This document shows, one piece after another, positions 1 through 14,700 of a stretch of 64,000 nt of DNA. The first letter of the stretch is position 1. Every line of letters starts with the position of its first letter. The stretch is from Amphiura filiformis (lineage: Eukaryota; Echinodermata; Ophiuroidea; Amphilepidida; Amphiuridae), in assembly GCF_039555335.1 (NCBI RefSeq), contig NC_092636.1, forward strand, positions 1,953,501-2,017,500. The letters run 5' to 3'. The notes under the pieces were generated by a model. It was not told where the DNA came from. It saw only the letters and a list, made by a program, of their open reading frames with translations, and searched no databases. The translations under genes and the position numbers were made by a program.

Positions 1-195
1 GGGCTATTCCACCAGTTGAAATTCATACACATACACCCCCTGTCAAAGACATGACCTTAATCTTCCACACAGGGAGTGTGAATTTCAAATGGGGTTACCC
101 GAATGAGTACTTCATTTGCAGTCTACACCCTTATTGTGGGAGATTAAAGTTCTGTCTTTCATCAGGGGTGTATGGAATTCAACTGGTATTGCCCA
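1..195. mobile_element. MITE family A, copy 1 (palindromic, at window edge)
   Basis: Family A is a ~190 bp near-palindrome running GGGCTATTCCAGTTGAAATC ... GATTTCAACTGGAATAGCCC, with inner motifs ccctatggaagacatgacc and its complement. This copy starts at base 1, so the true left end may lie outside the window. Confidence 0.8.
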
Positions 196-408
196 AGCCT
201 GTTTTGTGAATATTAGCAAGTATGTTTGTGTAAGCAGGCTATTAACATGTGAAAAACACTGTTACAAAGATGTTCACACAGAAATGGTCTGACTTTAATG
301 TCATAACAGGTAGTCAGGTAGTCCAGAAAGAAAGTTTATTTAGGTCATGTTGGATGAAGGATATTATTACCAGATCCATTCTGTTTGCATGTATGTCTGA
401 TGGCATTC

Positions 409-760
409 GCTGTCAAGTGATATAATAATCGGTTTAACTACCATAGCAATAGGTTCAAACAATTTTTGAACATACCGAGCTGCACTACAAGCAGGTTGCA
501 CTCATCACCTGTGTATGTCTGCAATCATAGATTGAATACAATACCGGTCTTTTTAAAGATATTAACCTTACAGTTGCAAGTGATTAGCATGATATGAATA
601 TTCTTTAGAATTACGATCCAGGTCTTAATCCGTGCTCTTTGACATCTATGTTTCAATGCAGAAGTACTGTGTGAACGTACTAGTGCAGCGTGATATATTC
701 AAAAATTGTTTTAACCTATTGCTATGGTAGATAATCCGATAATTACGTCACTTCAACAGC
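409..760. mobile_element. TIR element family B, copy 1
   Basis: The ends are inverted: aatcggtttaactaccatag near 430 and its near-complement ctatggtagataatccgat near 722, with inner arms. A second copy of the same family lies at 20755-21052. It sits in the upstream RASA intron. Confidence 0.7.
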
Positions 761-2488
761 GACTTATCTGTTAGTTTTTATCAAAACACTGGTATATAGC
801 CTCTACCTTTTCCGGAGTAATAAATCCTGTTTTGATTTAGAGACTTGTAAAGTTTTCATAAAAAGTTTTGAGATTACAGTGTATTTTTTTCAGACCTGAC
901 GTCGCAAGTCTTTAGGGAGAATATTTTGAGTAACCCATGTATTTTAAGTTTATAACTGTTGGTTAAAATAGTATTTAAAAATTCAACACATTGGAGTGCT
1001 TCTTGTTTGAATTTCATTATTTCTTATCACATGTTTGGAATTTTCAAGTAAACCAACTATCCAATGTGTTACCAAGAGTTAAGTTAAGACGAAACTTGTT
1101 GCACAAGTTCAGTCAAATTGTTATAACTTTTGCGACAAAGCTAACAGTATTTACCATATAACAAAGTGCTTCTTTAACAACTAATGAAACTAAGGTATAC
1201 CAAAATACTAAACCCAATGTACTATGCTTTCATTATTATTATTTTTATTACTTTTAATATAAAATTAGAAAAGTGGTTTAGGGGTGAATGTTACATCAGG
1301 GTGTGTTTTTGGGGAGGGGCATCACTCCTCTGATTGTCATTTCATGAAAGAAAAACATATCTTATTTGTAGATTTTCATTTAAATGATATTATAATCCCA
1401 CACAAAAACGAAGGCCACACTTACATGCGAAGTCCGAAGTTTAAAATAATACTGTAAAAAGTTTTGTGCCATTTTTTATGATGTGCCAATAATTATTAAC
1501 TTGTTTCACTTGTTTTTAAATTTTCGATTCTAAGTGTCCGTACATTGACCTGTACACAAAGTGAATATATTTGTGGGGTGTTATTTTCACGGCAGCTGCT
1601 TGAAATGTGAAAGGTGCAAAAATAAATGTATTATGAATATTAAAATGATAAAATTAAATATATGGAGAAATTTATGGAATGCAGTTTGATGCCTCATTTG
1701 CCCATTGCACGGTTACACCATAAACAAAGAGAGCCTTGAATTGACAATAGACATGAAACAGAGAACTACATAACTTTATGCAGTGTTATATGACTGGTTC
1801 AATTCCCATTCACGTATGCTGCCAGATTGAGACTCTCCTCGCATATCGCAGAACTGTGCAATGGGTGAATTGTCTAAAAATGGAAAGAGTTCAAACTTTA
1901 AAATTTTAACAATTTTTGCAATTTGAAAATTTGCACATTCAAAATGAATACACAGAGTAAATTGCTAAGCTTGAGAATTTGTTATGTAGCCTGAACAGAG
2001 TGGCGACCTGCGTGTGGTCACCGTTGCTCCTACACCAGACATGCCAATGTGAAGATCAAATGCTTGATGCATATCCATTTAAGCATAACTTTATATAACA
2101 CAGTATAACAGTATTCTTTTAAGTTGCAACTTCTTAAAAATTCCAAGTGCACAAGTGAGGTTTCTAGCTGCAGCTTTAAAAAAAATGACACATTCTTACC
2201 AAATAATTTACTTTTTAATCAGAAATGTATGAAATTGATAACACTTTAAAAGTAAATGGTGGCCTTTGTGTGGTTTTTACCTTCGAGTTAACATACCAGA
2301 TACATGTTTATACTTCATGGGTCACTTTAGCATGAATGTTTAAATTCCGTCATGAGTTTGGCAGAATGCTGAATATGGATTTGGCTCGATTTAGAGGACA
2401 GGGATCATATGGTAGAGAGCCAGAGGGCTGTGTGTCAATTATTTAACAGGGAAATGTATTTATTCAGCATGATAATTGAGCTAAAGAG
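761..2488. other. Intronic stretch with two degraded palindromic elements
   Basis: No exon was recognised. At 1449-1630 is a degraded relative of the element at 47545-47727. At 1695-1875 is a relative of the element at 56476-56671 (shared ttcaattcccattcacgtat-like half). The rest is AT-rich and shows nothing definable. Confidence 0.5.
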
Positions 2489-2677
2489 GACACCATACAG
2501 TGTTAGTTAACAGAGCATGCATTGCCACCTGATCCCTGTTCTCTGATTCAAGACACCATACAGTGTTAGTTAACAGAGCATGCATTGCCACCTGATCCCT
2601 GTTCTCTGATTCAAGACACCATACAGTGTTAGTTAACAGAGCATGCATTGCCACCTGATCCCTGTTCTCTGATTCAA
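2489..2677. repeat. Exact 3 x 63 bp tandem repeat
   Basis: Three identical 63-base units (2489-2551, 2552-2614, 2615-2677) beginning gacaccatacagtgttag. Because 63 is a multiple of 3, one minus-strand frame stays open across all units, but nothing else supports coding. Confidence 0.9.
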
Positions 2678-3652
2678 CACACTTCATGCTTAATATGAAC
2701 AAAGACAAATTACTATTTTGATATTTTGCCAAACTCATAGCGATATGTGACATAATTATGTGTATTTTGCTGAAAGAAAAGTATCTTATTCTGCAAAGTG
2801 GATAGATAATCCTATAACAGACCCTCCCCAAAGCCTCTAGACACATGATGGGGGCAGTTGGGAGTTAACACTGACATAGTATCAACCTAATCATTACAGC
2901 AGCATGCACTGTAGCCATATATTATCCAAATCACCCCCACCATTTTCACATGTTTTACACAAATTACATGATGTTGACACTTCTTCACAGACTCACGTAT
3001 GCCCTAGCCGCAAACTGCTCATGTAAAAACAAACAGTGTAACACACTTGTACGTACAGCTCTGATGGAAGTAAGTCTTATATAACCGAGTCCTTGGCATG
3101 CCAATGTTGTCAGCGCAGTGGCTGGCCATATTATGAGGGATGATGTTTGTGGATTGTGGCAGTTTTGTGCACCAAATCTATGTGTTTCTTTTGTTACCTG
3201 CTTGAATGTTGAAAAGTTAGCCGTGTTTTGCCTGTGATTGTACTTCTCTGAATTTGACAGTTGAATACGGCATATTTCAGGGTTTGTTGTATTATAAGTA
3301 TTTAAAAAAGCAGTGATTTATATTGGGCTATGCTCGCTATTGCAAAGTGTAAGAGCACAGTGATTTATAGTGCTTTATACACAGGTATAAACCCACAAGG
3401 CTCAGCACACTTAACAGGAATTCACAGAGTACTGTGACCCCAGCCACACCATATAAACTATTTAGCAACAGTCAGGGACTTGCAGCTAAGAAATGCATAC
3501 CCTAAAAATACCACAATAAACCATCGTAACCAGAATCATCTCCCAAAGTTCTTGTATTGGTTACTGAGACAATATATGCAGTTAATTCATTGCACAGGGG
3601 AATTTCAAGTTAGCTGAATTATTTTCACAAGAACAAATGGATTGGCGTGTGA
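2678..3652. other. Non-coding intronic stretch
   Basis: I see no exon, named repeat or hairpin here beyond short AT-rich tracts. Confidence 0.4.
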
Positions 3653-3967
3653 CCACAGAATTAGAGACAGAGAACCGGGACTTGACCGCCATCTTGATAC
3701 AGGCATGGAGCAAAAATTGGGGGTATACGGTTTCTCTCGGAATGCGCTCGAGGCAATTCAAGCGCGACATGTATGATGGGTGCATTTGAGAGACGCACAG
3801 AGATGCGACCTGCACGCGATACCAAAACGCTAATGATGAGACGCAGAATCGTTTTCGTTCGTCTCCGCCCACCGTCGGCAAGGACCCGAATATCCCCAAT
3901 TTTCTCCCCATAGCTGATTGTACATGGCGGTGTAGGGAGTCCCGGTTCTCCTTCTCTAATTCTGTGG
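3653..3967. mobile_element. TIR element family C, copy 1
   Basis: The ends are ccacagaattagagacagag and its near-complement ...cttctctaattctgtgg, followed inward by gaaccggga on both arms. The internal part (gccatcttgatacaggcatg, caaaaattgggggtat) recurs at 41064-41394. Confidence 0.75.
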
Positions 3968-5285
3968 GTGTGACTCAAACTTGCATTGCCACATACCAAT
4001 GCAACAGTCTTATCACCTTACTGATTACTTAACTTGACTGTTTTGAGCCAAAGAAGATTTCACAAACATGACAAACGCTTTTGGCTGGCTAGGTTTGATT
4101 CAATACAACAACTCTTGAAATATGCAGTAATTTCATTTGTCATCTGGAGATAGTGGTTGATTGTTTTGCTGTTTTGAAATATGCCGTTTTGCAAGAACTT
4201 TTACTAGAAAATTTCATTGGAATATTTTACATTTTATTGGAACTACAATGTAGATGGGACAGTATGCATGTCAAAATCACAAATCGGATATGAGCCTGAA
4301 ACAATTTCATGGAGAATTGATGCCTGAAATAAGTTAACAGGAAGAATATTGCAGGATTTACCATTTTGCAAAAAGGTAGAGAAGGGGTGGAGATGGGACA
4401 AATACAATTTTAATATAGTTAATGTGTGCTGTTATTTCACAAAGTCTCTAGTGCAAATTTTGAATGTTGAAAGCGCAATATGTTATTATGATAATTGTAA
4501 TTGTATTGTGGTCAGTTTGTTGCTGTTGTAGAAATGTATTTATGTAGCACTCATGGAGGCATTGTGTATTTGTTAATTGGCTGCTGTTTTGTGCTCTCTT
4601 TTATATGGATGGAATGTGTGCTCTTAGGAGGGAGGATTCAACCCAAATTAGGCATTATTGAAATGTATGAATACAAACATGCAACAAACAGTATTGGAAT
4701 TCAGAAAATTTCTGATTTTCTAATTTTGGGTGTTACAGGGTGTATGCTAGATTTGATGGTGGTTTGTAGTTTTTCAATACTTTTTTGCCTGTAGCATGAT
4801 TATGGGGGGTGGGGCACTAGTTTTGATTCTAGCCCCTGAGTGAAAATATACTTTTGTTGGAATGATAGATCAGTTTATGTCAAAACACTGAATTTTGTTT
4901 TGATCAACATTAAGGCAACTTCAATATCAGTTTTAGTTTGTCCAATACTTAGCATGTTGTAATTTAGAGGACAGCGATTGCACCCAAAAGTGAAAGGTAC
5001 ACTGCTTTGCTTTGTTACGTATTTGGAGAGTTACCCTCGTACATATTTAGAGCAACCATCATGTCTTTGGTATAGTTGGGCATTCTTCCCTATCATTGAG
5101 TACATTGGACTCCCTGATTCATTTGGTACAGTGGCTATAATTCAATCCAAAGTACCAAAAATATCTCACCAATCCTTGCCAGCCATAACCTATGCATGTT
5201 TGTACTTGACACCTGCTTTGTGGGAAACAAGGGCAAATAACATCCAGCTTGTTTTCCTTCCTAACCAGCCAGCCTTTCAATCAAT
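3968..5285. other. Non-coding intronic stretch
   Basis: Several short open frames occur, but none shows family similarity or splice context. No repeat structure was recognised. Confidence 0.4.
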
Positions 5286-5463
5286 AGGCTATTCCAGTTG
5301 ACATCCATACACCCCCATGCAAGATATGACCTTAATCTTCCACACAGGGAGTAAGAATTTAAAATTGGGTTAGTGTGTGGGTGACTCCATATGAAATATA
5401 CACACATTGTGGGAGATTAAGGTCATGTCTTCCATAGGGGGTGTAGATATCAAGTGGAATAGT
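5283..5463. mobile_element. MITE family A copy
   Basis: From ggctattccagttgacatcc to gatatcaagtggaatag, with the internal motif ccataggggg. It lies about 180 bases upstream of RASA-like exon A. Confidence 0.75.
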
Positions 5464-5640
5464 TTAATCACTCCTTCCTTGGTAGCTGGTGCGAATAACT
5501 CATTTTGCATTGTCTTTCCCCCATTCTTTTCCTCTTTGTCTTTCCTTCCTTGCATGTAACATCATGTAACTGTCATGTGACTAACATATGATCATCTCTA
5601 GACACTGAGCAACCTACTTGCTGCTGTTTTTGGCGTATAG

Positions 5641-5723
5641 AATCCAAACCGCTGTGTGTGATACCGGTGTCCAACGTCCTGGCCGTGGAGAGACTAGAAG
5701 AGGAATCATTCCAGATGAAATTC
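5641..5723 (+). CDS. RASA3: RASA-like exon A: middle of PH domain
   Basis: The acceptor is tatag|aa and the donor ttc|gtaagt. The exon starts with the last two bases of a codon and ends in phase 0. It encodes [20 protein letters not shown] and then ESFQMKF, a PH-domain strand-loop region typical of GAP1 proteins. In this frame an in-frame TGA lies upstream of the acceptor, so the exon cannot extend far in the 5' direction. Confidence 0.85.
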
Positions 5724-8700
5724 GTAAGTAGGAAAATACTAAGAGTAAGATATCATATTTTGCCTTATTCCTTGTACAAATAAAGTGTACTCCTTACTGT
5801 CCAGCCTGTATTATTTTAGACAAGGTTCTATGCACACGCTTGATGTCTCTCATGTACATGCATGGGCTAGCGCTTAAATAGGACATGACCTTGATCTTCC
5901 ACACAGTGTGAATTTCAAATGGGGTTACCTGAATGGGTAACTTCATTTGAAATCTTCACCCCCTGTGTGGGAGATTAAGGTCATGTCTTCCATAGGGGGT
6001 GAATGGATTTCAAATGGAATAGCCAAATATATCTGCATAGTTATGTGAAATTAAATGTTATGATATTATGTTCATATGTGTTATGAAACAGCGCGCAATT
6101 GCTGCGCATGTTTATTGTGTCGATCGCGGTATAGAAAAAAAGTATGAAATTGAATTTTTAAGAATGTTAGATATTACTTTTTTGTTATTATTTGATGCAA
6201 AACATTCACAGAATCCCAAAAACTAATGAGTTTCCCTGATCAAAACTGAAAGTTTGATATCAGAAGGAAGTTTATATTTTCTCAAAAAATTGCGCAGTGT
6301 GCCCCAGAACCGAAAGTATGTATTTTTCCATGGGGTATTGTTATACACATTTATATCGAATATCAATATTGAAAACCCACGAGCAATAACTGACAACTGG
6401 GAAACTAATTGTTTTTATTGTTGGCTTCAATGTAAGATGGAATATGCAGTATGAAAATATCAGGCCACCCTCCTTTAAGTAGATAAAAAGAGAAGTAATG
6501 AAGATTAATAGTTGTCTTGATTTTAAGTTGGATTTCTGTATTGAATTTCTTCTCTGTGGAATCATATGATCCAGAAATAACGAGGTAAATGTGTGTGGTG
6601 GTAAGTTGCAGTGGTGCATTGAACAATTTATTAAACTAAATGAAATACAAGGTAATACCTTCTGTTCTTTGTGTGTCCGAATCAATAAACTTAACATATT
6701 TAAATTTGCACTTTGAAAACTAAATTCACAGTAATTATAAAGCAGTATAATTGAAGACCTAATTAAAAAAAGACTATATGTATGACGTCCTGTCAACCAG
6801 ACCAAAAATGCTGTACTGCGCAGGTCAGCAATCAATCATGTCGTGCCTTTGCCCTGACGTCAGACGCAAACTAGTCTTTTTAATTCAATCTTCAATTATA
6901 GTCACATGTATGGCATTCTTTACACAAGTGTTTCTAGTTCTTTTGATACATAATGTTTACAAGATAATTAAAAGATTAATACACAGCACTTCTATTTCTT
7001 GGTTTTTGTGTTATTAATTTGTTACAACTAATTTATACTAAACATTCAGTCAGTTTTCCTTATTGATTGTGGGCAGTTAGGATGCTGTGGTATTAAGGGT
7101 AGACTAGGTATTGTTGGTCGAAGCAACCAAAAAAAAAAATTTTCATTATCGAAGTCAATATATTATTAAAAAATAACACTTTGATAATTTGCAAAAATTT
7201 TATTCTACAAATCATATACTTCGAAAACGTGCTTGATTTATTGTTGTTAATGAGTTATGTATGTTTTACTAAAGTGTTGCTGTTTCAGCCCTCTTTACAA
7301 CATAACTCAAGAACCACAGGACCTACAAAAGTATATCTGTGATATTTGAATTCTTCTACGCTCGCTATGAAATGATCAATGCAATTTTTGCCAAAGCTTA
7401 CGACCATTCGCAAGATGCTGTGAACTACCAAATCGCAACAGTTTAAAATAGTTGCTAACCTTAAAGAGTGCGATTATATTTCAAAATTGAGAGTATACAA
7501 ATGAAAATGACCAGTAAGCTCAATTTTCAGATAAATTTACTGTGTTGATAGCAGTGTAAATGCTATTGTAAATTTACTGTGTTAAATTGTGAGGCATGGA
7601 AACTACAATAGTGTTTTGTGTAGGTGGGTGTGCATGAGGGGAATTGTGTGGATAGGGGAGGATGTGATGTGTGAAGGCCTTAATTGGACAGTAGTCATCA
7701 TCTCTATGCAGCAAACTTTTGTAAGTTCATGCATGTTAGTGTTGGGTGCATCCCAGTTACAATCCATACACCCCCTATGGAAGACATGAACTTATCTTCC
7801 ACAAAGGGAGTTTGAATTTCAAATAGGGTTACCTGACTCCCATTTAAAATCTACACCGCCTGTGTGGGAGATTAAGGGCACGTGTTCCATAGGGGGTTAT
7901 GGATTTCAAATGGAATAGCCCAGAATAGTGCATGATGGGATATGGGAGGAAAAGGTCTATACGATACCTCTACAAGTGTCATGTCAATCAGTTTGCCATT
8001 TTGGACAAAGTAAACAACCTGTTTTTACTTGCATGTTGATTTTCAGATGTTCCAAGTTGTGCAACCAGAAAGAGCATTATACATCCAAGCTAATAACTGT
8101 GTGGAAGAGAAAGAATGGTAAGATTATATAGCACTCTACTGGGATATGTGGGCATGCCTTTACAGTAGAAGTAATTTGTGTCAATTATATGCTACAGAAA
8201 AGGTAATTTCAATGATTACAACACTACCATCGTGAGTTAATTTCAATTAATCAATCAATCCCTTATGTAGCGCCTAAAACCAAGAAACTTGCACTAAGGC
8301 ACTGGGGACACATACAAATAGAATCATATGCAAACAAATGAAAAGAAATACATACATGATATCAATTCAGAAATATACACAATTACAAAGAAATATCATA
8401 CGCAAATCCAAACGGATGTGTTTGAAGAGAAAAGTTTCAGTGTATGTAGGGGTATATTTACTCTCAGAAGTGACTTCCCAAAGTGGTGAGAACACTTTGT
8501 CCACTTTGAAAAGAGAAGCTCTTGCTCAATTCTGACAACTTTCTCATTTCTGAGAACTTTCTCATTTTAGACAACTGTTCATTTCTGACAACTGACTCAT
8601 TTAGAGACAAAAATGTGAAGGATGTGGGGATTTTAGAAGCCCATCGAAATCGTCTCCCTGAGCTAACAAAAATTGCCAAACAGGACCAATCTGTGTCAGT

Positions 8701-11700
8701 GTACAGCCAATTGGCTTAGCCTTCATACGCTACCAAGCTTTTGTTACTTGTGAATCAACAGTATTGAATAGCATGTCAGTAGGCACTTACCTGCCTCTTG
8801 GTATGACAAACTGCATATTATATCTCGGGAGTTCCGCTACTTCAAATGAGATAATAAGATAATTGAATGAGATAATTTACATAAGTGTGATAATATTGTT
8901 AATCAAACCTGGGGTCCATTTCACTAAACTTTACGAAGCTTCGTAAGTCTTGAAATCATTCGTAACTTACGACGAGTTGTAAGTTCCATTTCACTAAACT
9001 TACTTATGAACGGTACCCTTCGTAAGTAATAGGGATTTACTACAGGGACCCTTCGTAAACTTATGTCTAGTATTGGGTATTCGTAACTTTACGAATGGTT
9101 ACTTGAGTTACGAAGGGTTAAAGGTTTAGTGAAATAGACCCCTGGTACCTTGTATTTAGACTCTGAAACCAATATCAAGTGGGTACTAACTTTTACTAAA
9201 ATAATGATAATAGTTATGCAAGAATTCTTTGTTGTGAGCAACACGGAAAAGCCTTGCAGGTGTAGATATAAGTGTTCCAAAATCATTATATCTCAATTAA
9301 GTATCCAAAAGAAAATTCTACAATCCAAAAATGAAGATGTCTCAAATGAAATTTGAATAGAATGACACACATCAAATGTTAATTTTTTTAGCTGAATCCA
9401 ATAAATGTTTTACTCACAAGTCTGAGCTTTCACCATCTTAGTTGATCTGGTCCTCTGTTTCTTCAGTGAAACTTGACTGCTGATGCATCCTTGTTACATG
9501 AAAGTAATGTTAGTTTTAGGAGTGGGTCAGTCATATACATATCATATACTTTCTTGCCCTACTAAATTCTACTGAATTAGATAGCTTCCCTGATTTTTCT
9601 TGTAATAAAACTTGTGTCTATATCCAGCACTTTGCTCCCTCTCCCATGACAAACATCTTTATATCAAATACAAATCTTATCAAATATAAATATAGAAAAA
9701 TTAAAGAAATGAAGCTCAGACAAACTGGCATTATAATAAAGGAGAGAAAAAATCAGAACCGTTCGGATTCGAACCAGCGCGCACCCACGATTACATGTCG
9801 TTGAGTTCACCACCACACGCCACAACAGCTCATGGCGGATCTGCCGGCGAATTGAACATGTAGTGATTTTATTCTCTCAAAAATATCTCGCGGACAATGT
9901 AATCCTCTGGATCCTCGCATTTAATATTTAATGTCTCATATTGACTGATTTCCTGCTAGGGCACAGCAGATAGGCCGCCCCTAATTATAAATATAAATAT
10001 AGTTCAATTTATTTTTTCACATTTCCAGGATTGATATCTTATCAAACATCTGCAAGACCAACACAAATAGGTTACACTACTACCATCCGGCAGCCTTCAA
10101 AAATGGACATTGGATATGGTAAGAAGTTAAAAACAAACTTGCTTGGTAGATTTGGCAACAAAAGTTGCATAGCTGCCATATGATATATAAATATTAAAAA
10201 CCCAAATTCCACTTCTCAAATTTGTGTCTAGTGGCTCTTGATTATGAATCCTTGCTGGAATCTGTCTCATGATGAACAACGATATAGCTGGCCGCATACT
10301 TGACTGTATGGGATAATCTGCCGTATTGGATTGTCATTATTTAGGTTGCAAAAATCTGATTCTGTCCACAACTTGTGGTCTAGGACTACAATGCTATTTA
10401 GTGTCTTGAGGGCTTTTCTATATTGGAACTATGGAAGACAGCAGCCTCAGGCCTTTATGTTTTAGCATTGTGCCTGGACCACAAGATCCTGATGAAATGA
10501 GATATTTGCGTAGAGGGGTCGAGTTTTGTTGCACAGTACAAGGATCAAACCTGATTCTAAAGGTTGTTTTTCAAAATTTTTAAGAATCCATTTGTGGATT
10601 CTTGCACAATTTTTAGCCTTGGACTGTCTTGGAATAGGGATGGGTGATGAATTCAGGAGTATGGAGGAAGTTGGTGCATTAATTGTAGAAATTTTGATTA
10701 TCCATTCATTTGATTTCAAATGAATGAATACCCACTTGCTCCAGTGAGAGGATGTCATGTTGAGCAATCATTTCACATGATGTGTATGAGCTAATACATA
10801 GACATTCCTCTCAATTAACTGGAACTGGTCGGGTATATCAAATGAATAGAATGTTTTACGTGATAATATTTGCGGTCCAAACCTTGATATGCATAGCAAT
10901 ATTTGGAGACAAATTTTGCTATGCCACACATGTACCAATATCCTGTGCCTGATGTTGTCACACAGAGATCCATCTTGAGAACTGGGGTTTTGTTTTTGTT
11001 GAAATCTCATATACCAGTATTCTAGTTTTTAAATCTCTTCTTAATATATATTGGAAGGCAGCTGTACCATTCCACAGTTTTGGGACAAATGTAGGTAACA
11101 TTAATAACCAACAATTTTTCCTCTCCCGTAAATGAAGAAATCATAAGAATTGTAATAACATGCCAAGGACGAGACCTTGATATGATATTAAATAGCGAGT
11201 GACTTGCTTCATGTATGTACAAGAGAGAGAGAGGACACAGTGTTGCAGGCATGAGAAATTTCAGATATTAGCCTGAGTTCAGTATATAATTGTTCAAATG
11301 TACACACTTTAAAAAAAAATTCAAAAAAGCCATTCTCAAGCCTGGTGTTGGTTACCTACCTTTGTCTCAAACTGATGGAATGACCCAGCTGTATGTATCT
11401 TCCAAGTGAGGAGTATAATTTCTTATAACCTCATTATGTTTTAACTTTCAGCTGCAAAGCAACATTGGAAACTGAGCCTGGCTGTACACCAGTTACTGGG
11501 TCAGTATGGCATTGTTTTGACCATATCATACTCTGCAGTTGTTGCCAGCGTAGCATTTTTTAATGACATATTTTTGCATCAACATCTATCTGGTTGCTCA
11601 ATCCTGAAAGCGATTTATTGATATAGCAATCAGAATCCGCCTACATGTTCAGAGAGACAAGTTGCTACAACTGTGAGCAACACAACTCACAGTTACTATT

Positions 11701-14700
11701 ATATAGTCTGTCCATGACTTTGTTATCTCATACACTCTGTCCAAATCATGTTCCATCTTTTTAAATGACCTCCAACAATTAAAGTATGTTCTACCATAAG
11801 TTGGCAACATAACATCTGTAAGATCTTTGTATTTTGATGTAGGTCATGTTCCACCTTATACTGTACAGAGTATAGCAATGACTGAATTGTCTACCCAGAC
11901 ACTGTCATCATTTGATAACTAGTGATTTGTCTCTTAAATTCTGCATACCGTATTTCAGTCAAATAAATGCCCCGGGCGTTACATTTTCCCAAGGGGGCGT
12001 TTATTCAAGGTCAATTTTAGAACGATAATTCCGTTAAAATCATTAGGTAAACTAAAACACACGCTAAAATGACAAACTATGAACTAAAAACACTGACTTC
12101 TGGCTCACTTCCGGGTTTCTGATCCAGATTTTCGCCAATTATTGACGCTAATATCCACCATGTGCGTAACTTGGTAAGCTTACTACACAAGATAGCATGG
12201 AAATATCGGCATTTTTGAAACATCTTGGTTGAAAAAAGTGGTGGGTGCGTTTATTTGAGGGGGGGCGACTATTTGACGAAATACGGTATATGCTAGTATG
12301 ATATGGTATTCAAAAAAGTACATGCATGCTTTGTTTTTCGTCCGTACACCTTCCTTTAGTCAGTAAAGTAAACTCAAATTTTAAGCTTTCCTCAAACGCT
12401 GTTAATTTCTGCAAGAATCTGTTATGCTGGTTTGATTCCTTGCATCATTTCCTTTCTGAAAATGTATACTTTTATACTTCTCATTATTACATTTAGAGAT
12501 ACAATAAGAAACAATATCTAAATTACTGACTCGAGAAAGGTATACTCCATCCTTGGTTTGTATAAACATTCATGCATTTTTGTTGATCCAATAGAATCTT
12601 ACCATTCATATCAGTAGAGGTCATTTCATGCATGCTTTGAATATTTCCAGAGGTCCTTATAGTTGATATTGATTGTTGAATGGAAAACATTATTCCTCTT
12701 AAGAATATGATAAACATACATGTAATCATTCAATCAAGTGAACCATTGCTGTTCCCACTAAGGCGCAAATTGGGCTACTTGGCGATCACTTTTGCCACGA
12801 CTCAAAAAATTAATGCCGCGCTACTTGCCTTAAAATATTGGGCTACATTTGCAATTGTCAGGCGGCTGCAGTATTTTCCTTTCATTTTAGCTGAATTGTA
12901 AAAGGTTTTGAGTCTCTGAAGCTCCAAATTGCAATTAACAATGGGCTTTTATTGTTCAGTTAGTAACTTCCTATAAAGGACCGAAGTTTTATGTAGTTAA
13001 CTGCTCTTCCTCCCATTTAGGTGATATACGTTCTAAATTCAGGTAAAACTGCCTAAATTTCTGTTGTTGGACATGTTTTTGAAATCTTAAAAAATGAGTA
13101 ATTCACCACAGACTGGCGAGCCAATTTGTCGCATCGTGGCACTGAAAAGTTTTAGCAAACTGATTAGATCTATGGCTGTTCATATGTCACAGATCAATAT
13201 TATAGCAATGAGCATTTATCTTATGCATACTCTGGATAAGTCCATTAGGGTCTTAAAACTTCTACCAAAAGAAACCTGGATTGTTTTCAAGTCACATAGA
13301 AGGCAGTAATTCCAGTCATGTTAGGCCCCAATAGGTATTTAGATTCTGCAAATATTTCATGATTCCATGTACCAGGTGTGATAAATTAATACCATCATAA
13401 ATTACTAACCATCTGCCTACATTGCTTGTCACCATCAACTGATTAACCATCCTACAGTATGAATTGCAGCCTATCTATGGTGGGTTATTCCAGTCAAAAT
13501 CTATGGAAGGCATGACCTTCATCTTCCCATAGGGCCTGCAGTATATCTTCATATTTGAAGGGGTGTGAACTTATTTTTGGACACGCTTCTATTATAATGA
13601 TACCCACACAGTGATCTGTCTGTACACAGATTATATTTTGAAAAGACTATGCTGTATCACAGGAATGTATTGAATGGCCAATCATAGGGAAAGTAATCAA
13701 ATTGCAGTGACTTTCCTTTGTTAACATATGTCAGTCATCTGATGCTTATTGGACCATGTAAACCTGCCAAAAACGTGATATACTGCTCGCCCTATGCACA
13801 CAGGGAGTGTAAATTTCAAATGGAGTTACCTGAATGGGTGACTCCATGTGTGGGAGATAAAGTTCATGTCTTCCATAGGGGGTATGGATTTCAACTGGAA
13901 TAGCACAATCAGAGATGTAAATCTTCAGGAAATTTGCTTTGATCTTCCCTGTACAAAGTAGAGGGAAATACACATTTTCAGGAAATGTTAAAGTAATTTC
14001 AGGAAATTATGTCAATGCTTGTTTTCATCCCTGCGCAATACACTGTTACTGGTAAATTGCGCCATGCATTGGTATTCTTCAACTTGGTGCATGCTAATCA
14101 GGCCATATCTCAAAACTAAATTTCCAGTACACACTACACAATGTGATTTACTTTCCTATATTGTCAGCATGAAGATGATTTATTGAGAATTGATACAAAT
14201 ATTTAAGTCGTCGGCTGCATTACATGCTGACGGATGTAACTTAAACCTAGGGTGTATTACATAGTAATGGATGTTGATCGCAAATTCATCAAAAAATGTA
14301 CATCAGGAAAACGTTGAGTAAGTAAATTGTATTGGGCATAGATTATAAACTTGCCATTAATGTTCAGCAATTCATGTGTCTATTAAAAGTAGACACTTGA
14401 AAGATATTTACAGAACTTTAAAATGTATCAAAATCGTACATCTTATATATGTAATAGATTGCCAAAGTTATCCATCACTATGTTTTGCGCAATGTTTTTG
14501 AGAACTCAACATTCGTCACTATGGATTTTACCATAAAGTGCAGATCCGTCACTGTAATGCACCCGACGAAGTGATGTAATTTATTTTTTACCTAATGGAA
14601 GTAATTGTTAATGAATATGAGTAAACAATGTTGTGATTGTATGTTTTGCTGTTTAGGGGTCTTCCACGTAGCATCACGCTGGACATAGATCCTGACAGAG

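Noticed and set aside
1795..1815. B-box-like ggttcaattccc, also at 56580-56592
   Set aside because: Part of a TIR element arm; no A-box at the right distance.
2481..2846. Minus-strand frame of 121 codons with three identical 21-residue units
   Set aside because: Open only because the tandem unit is 63 bases; no other coding sign.
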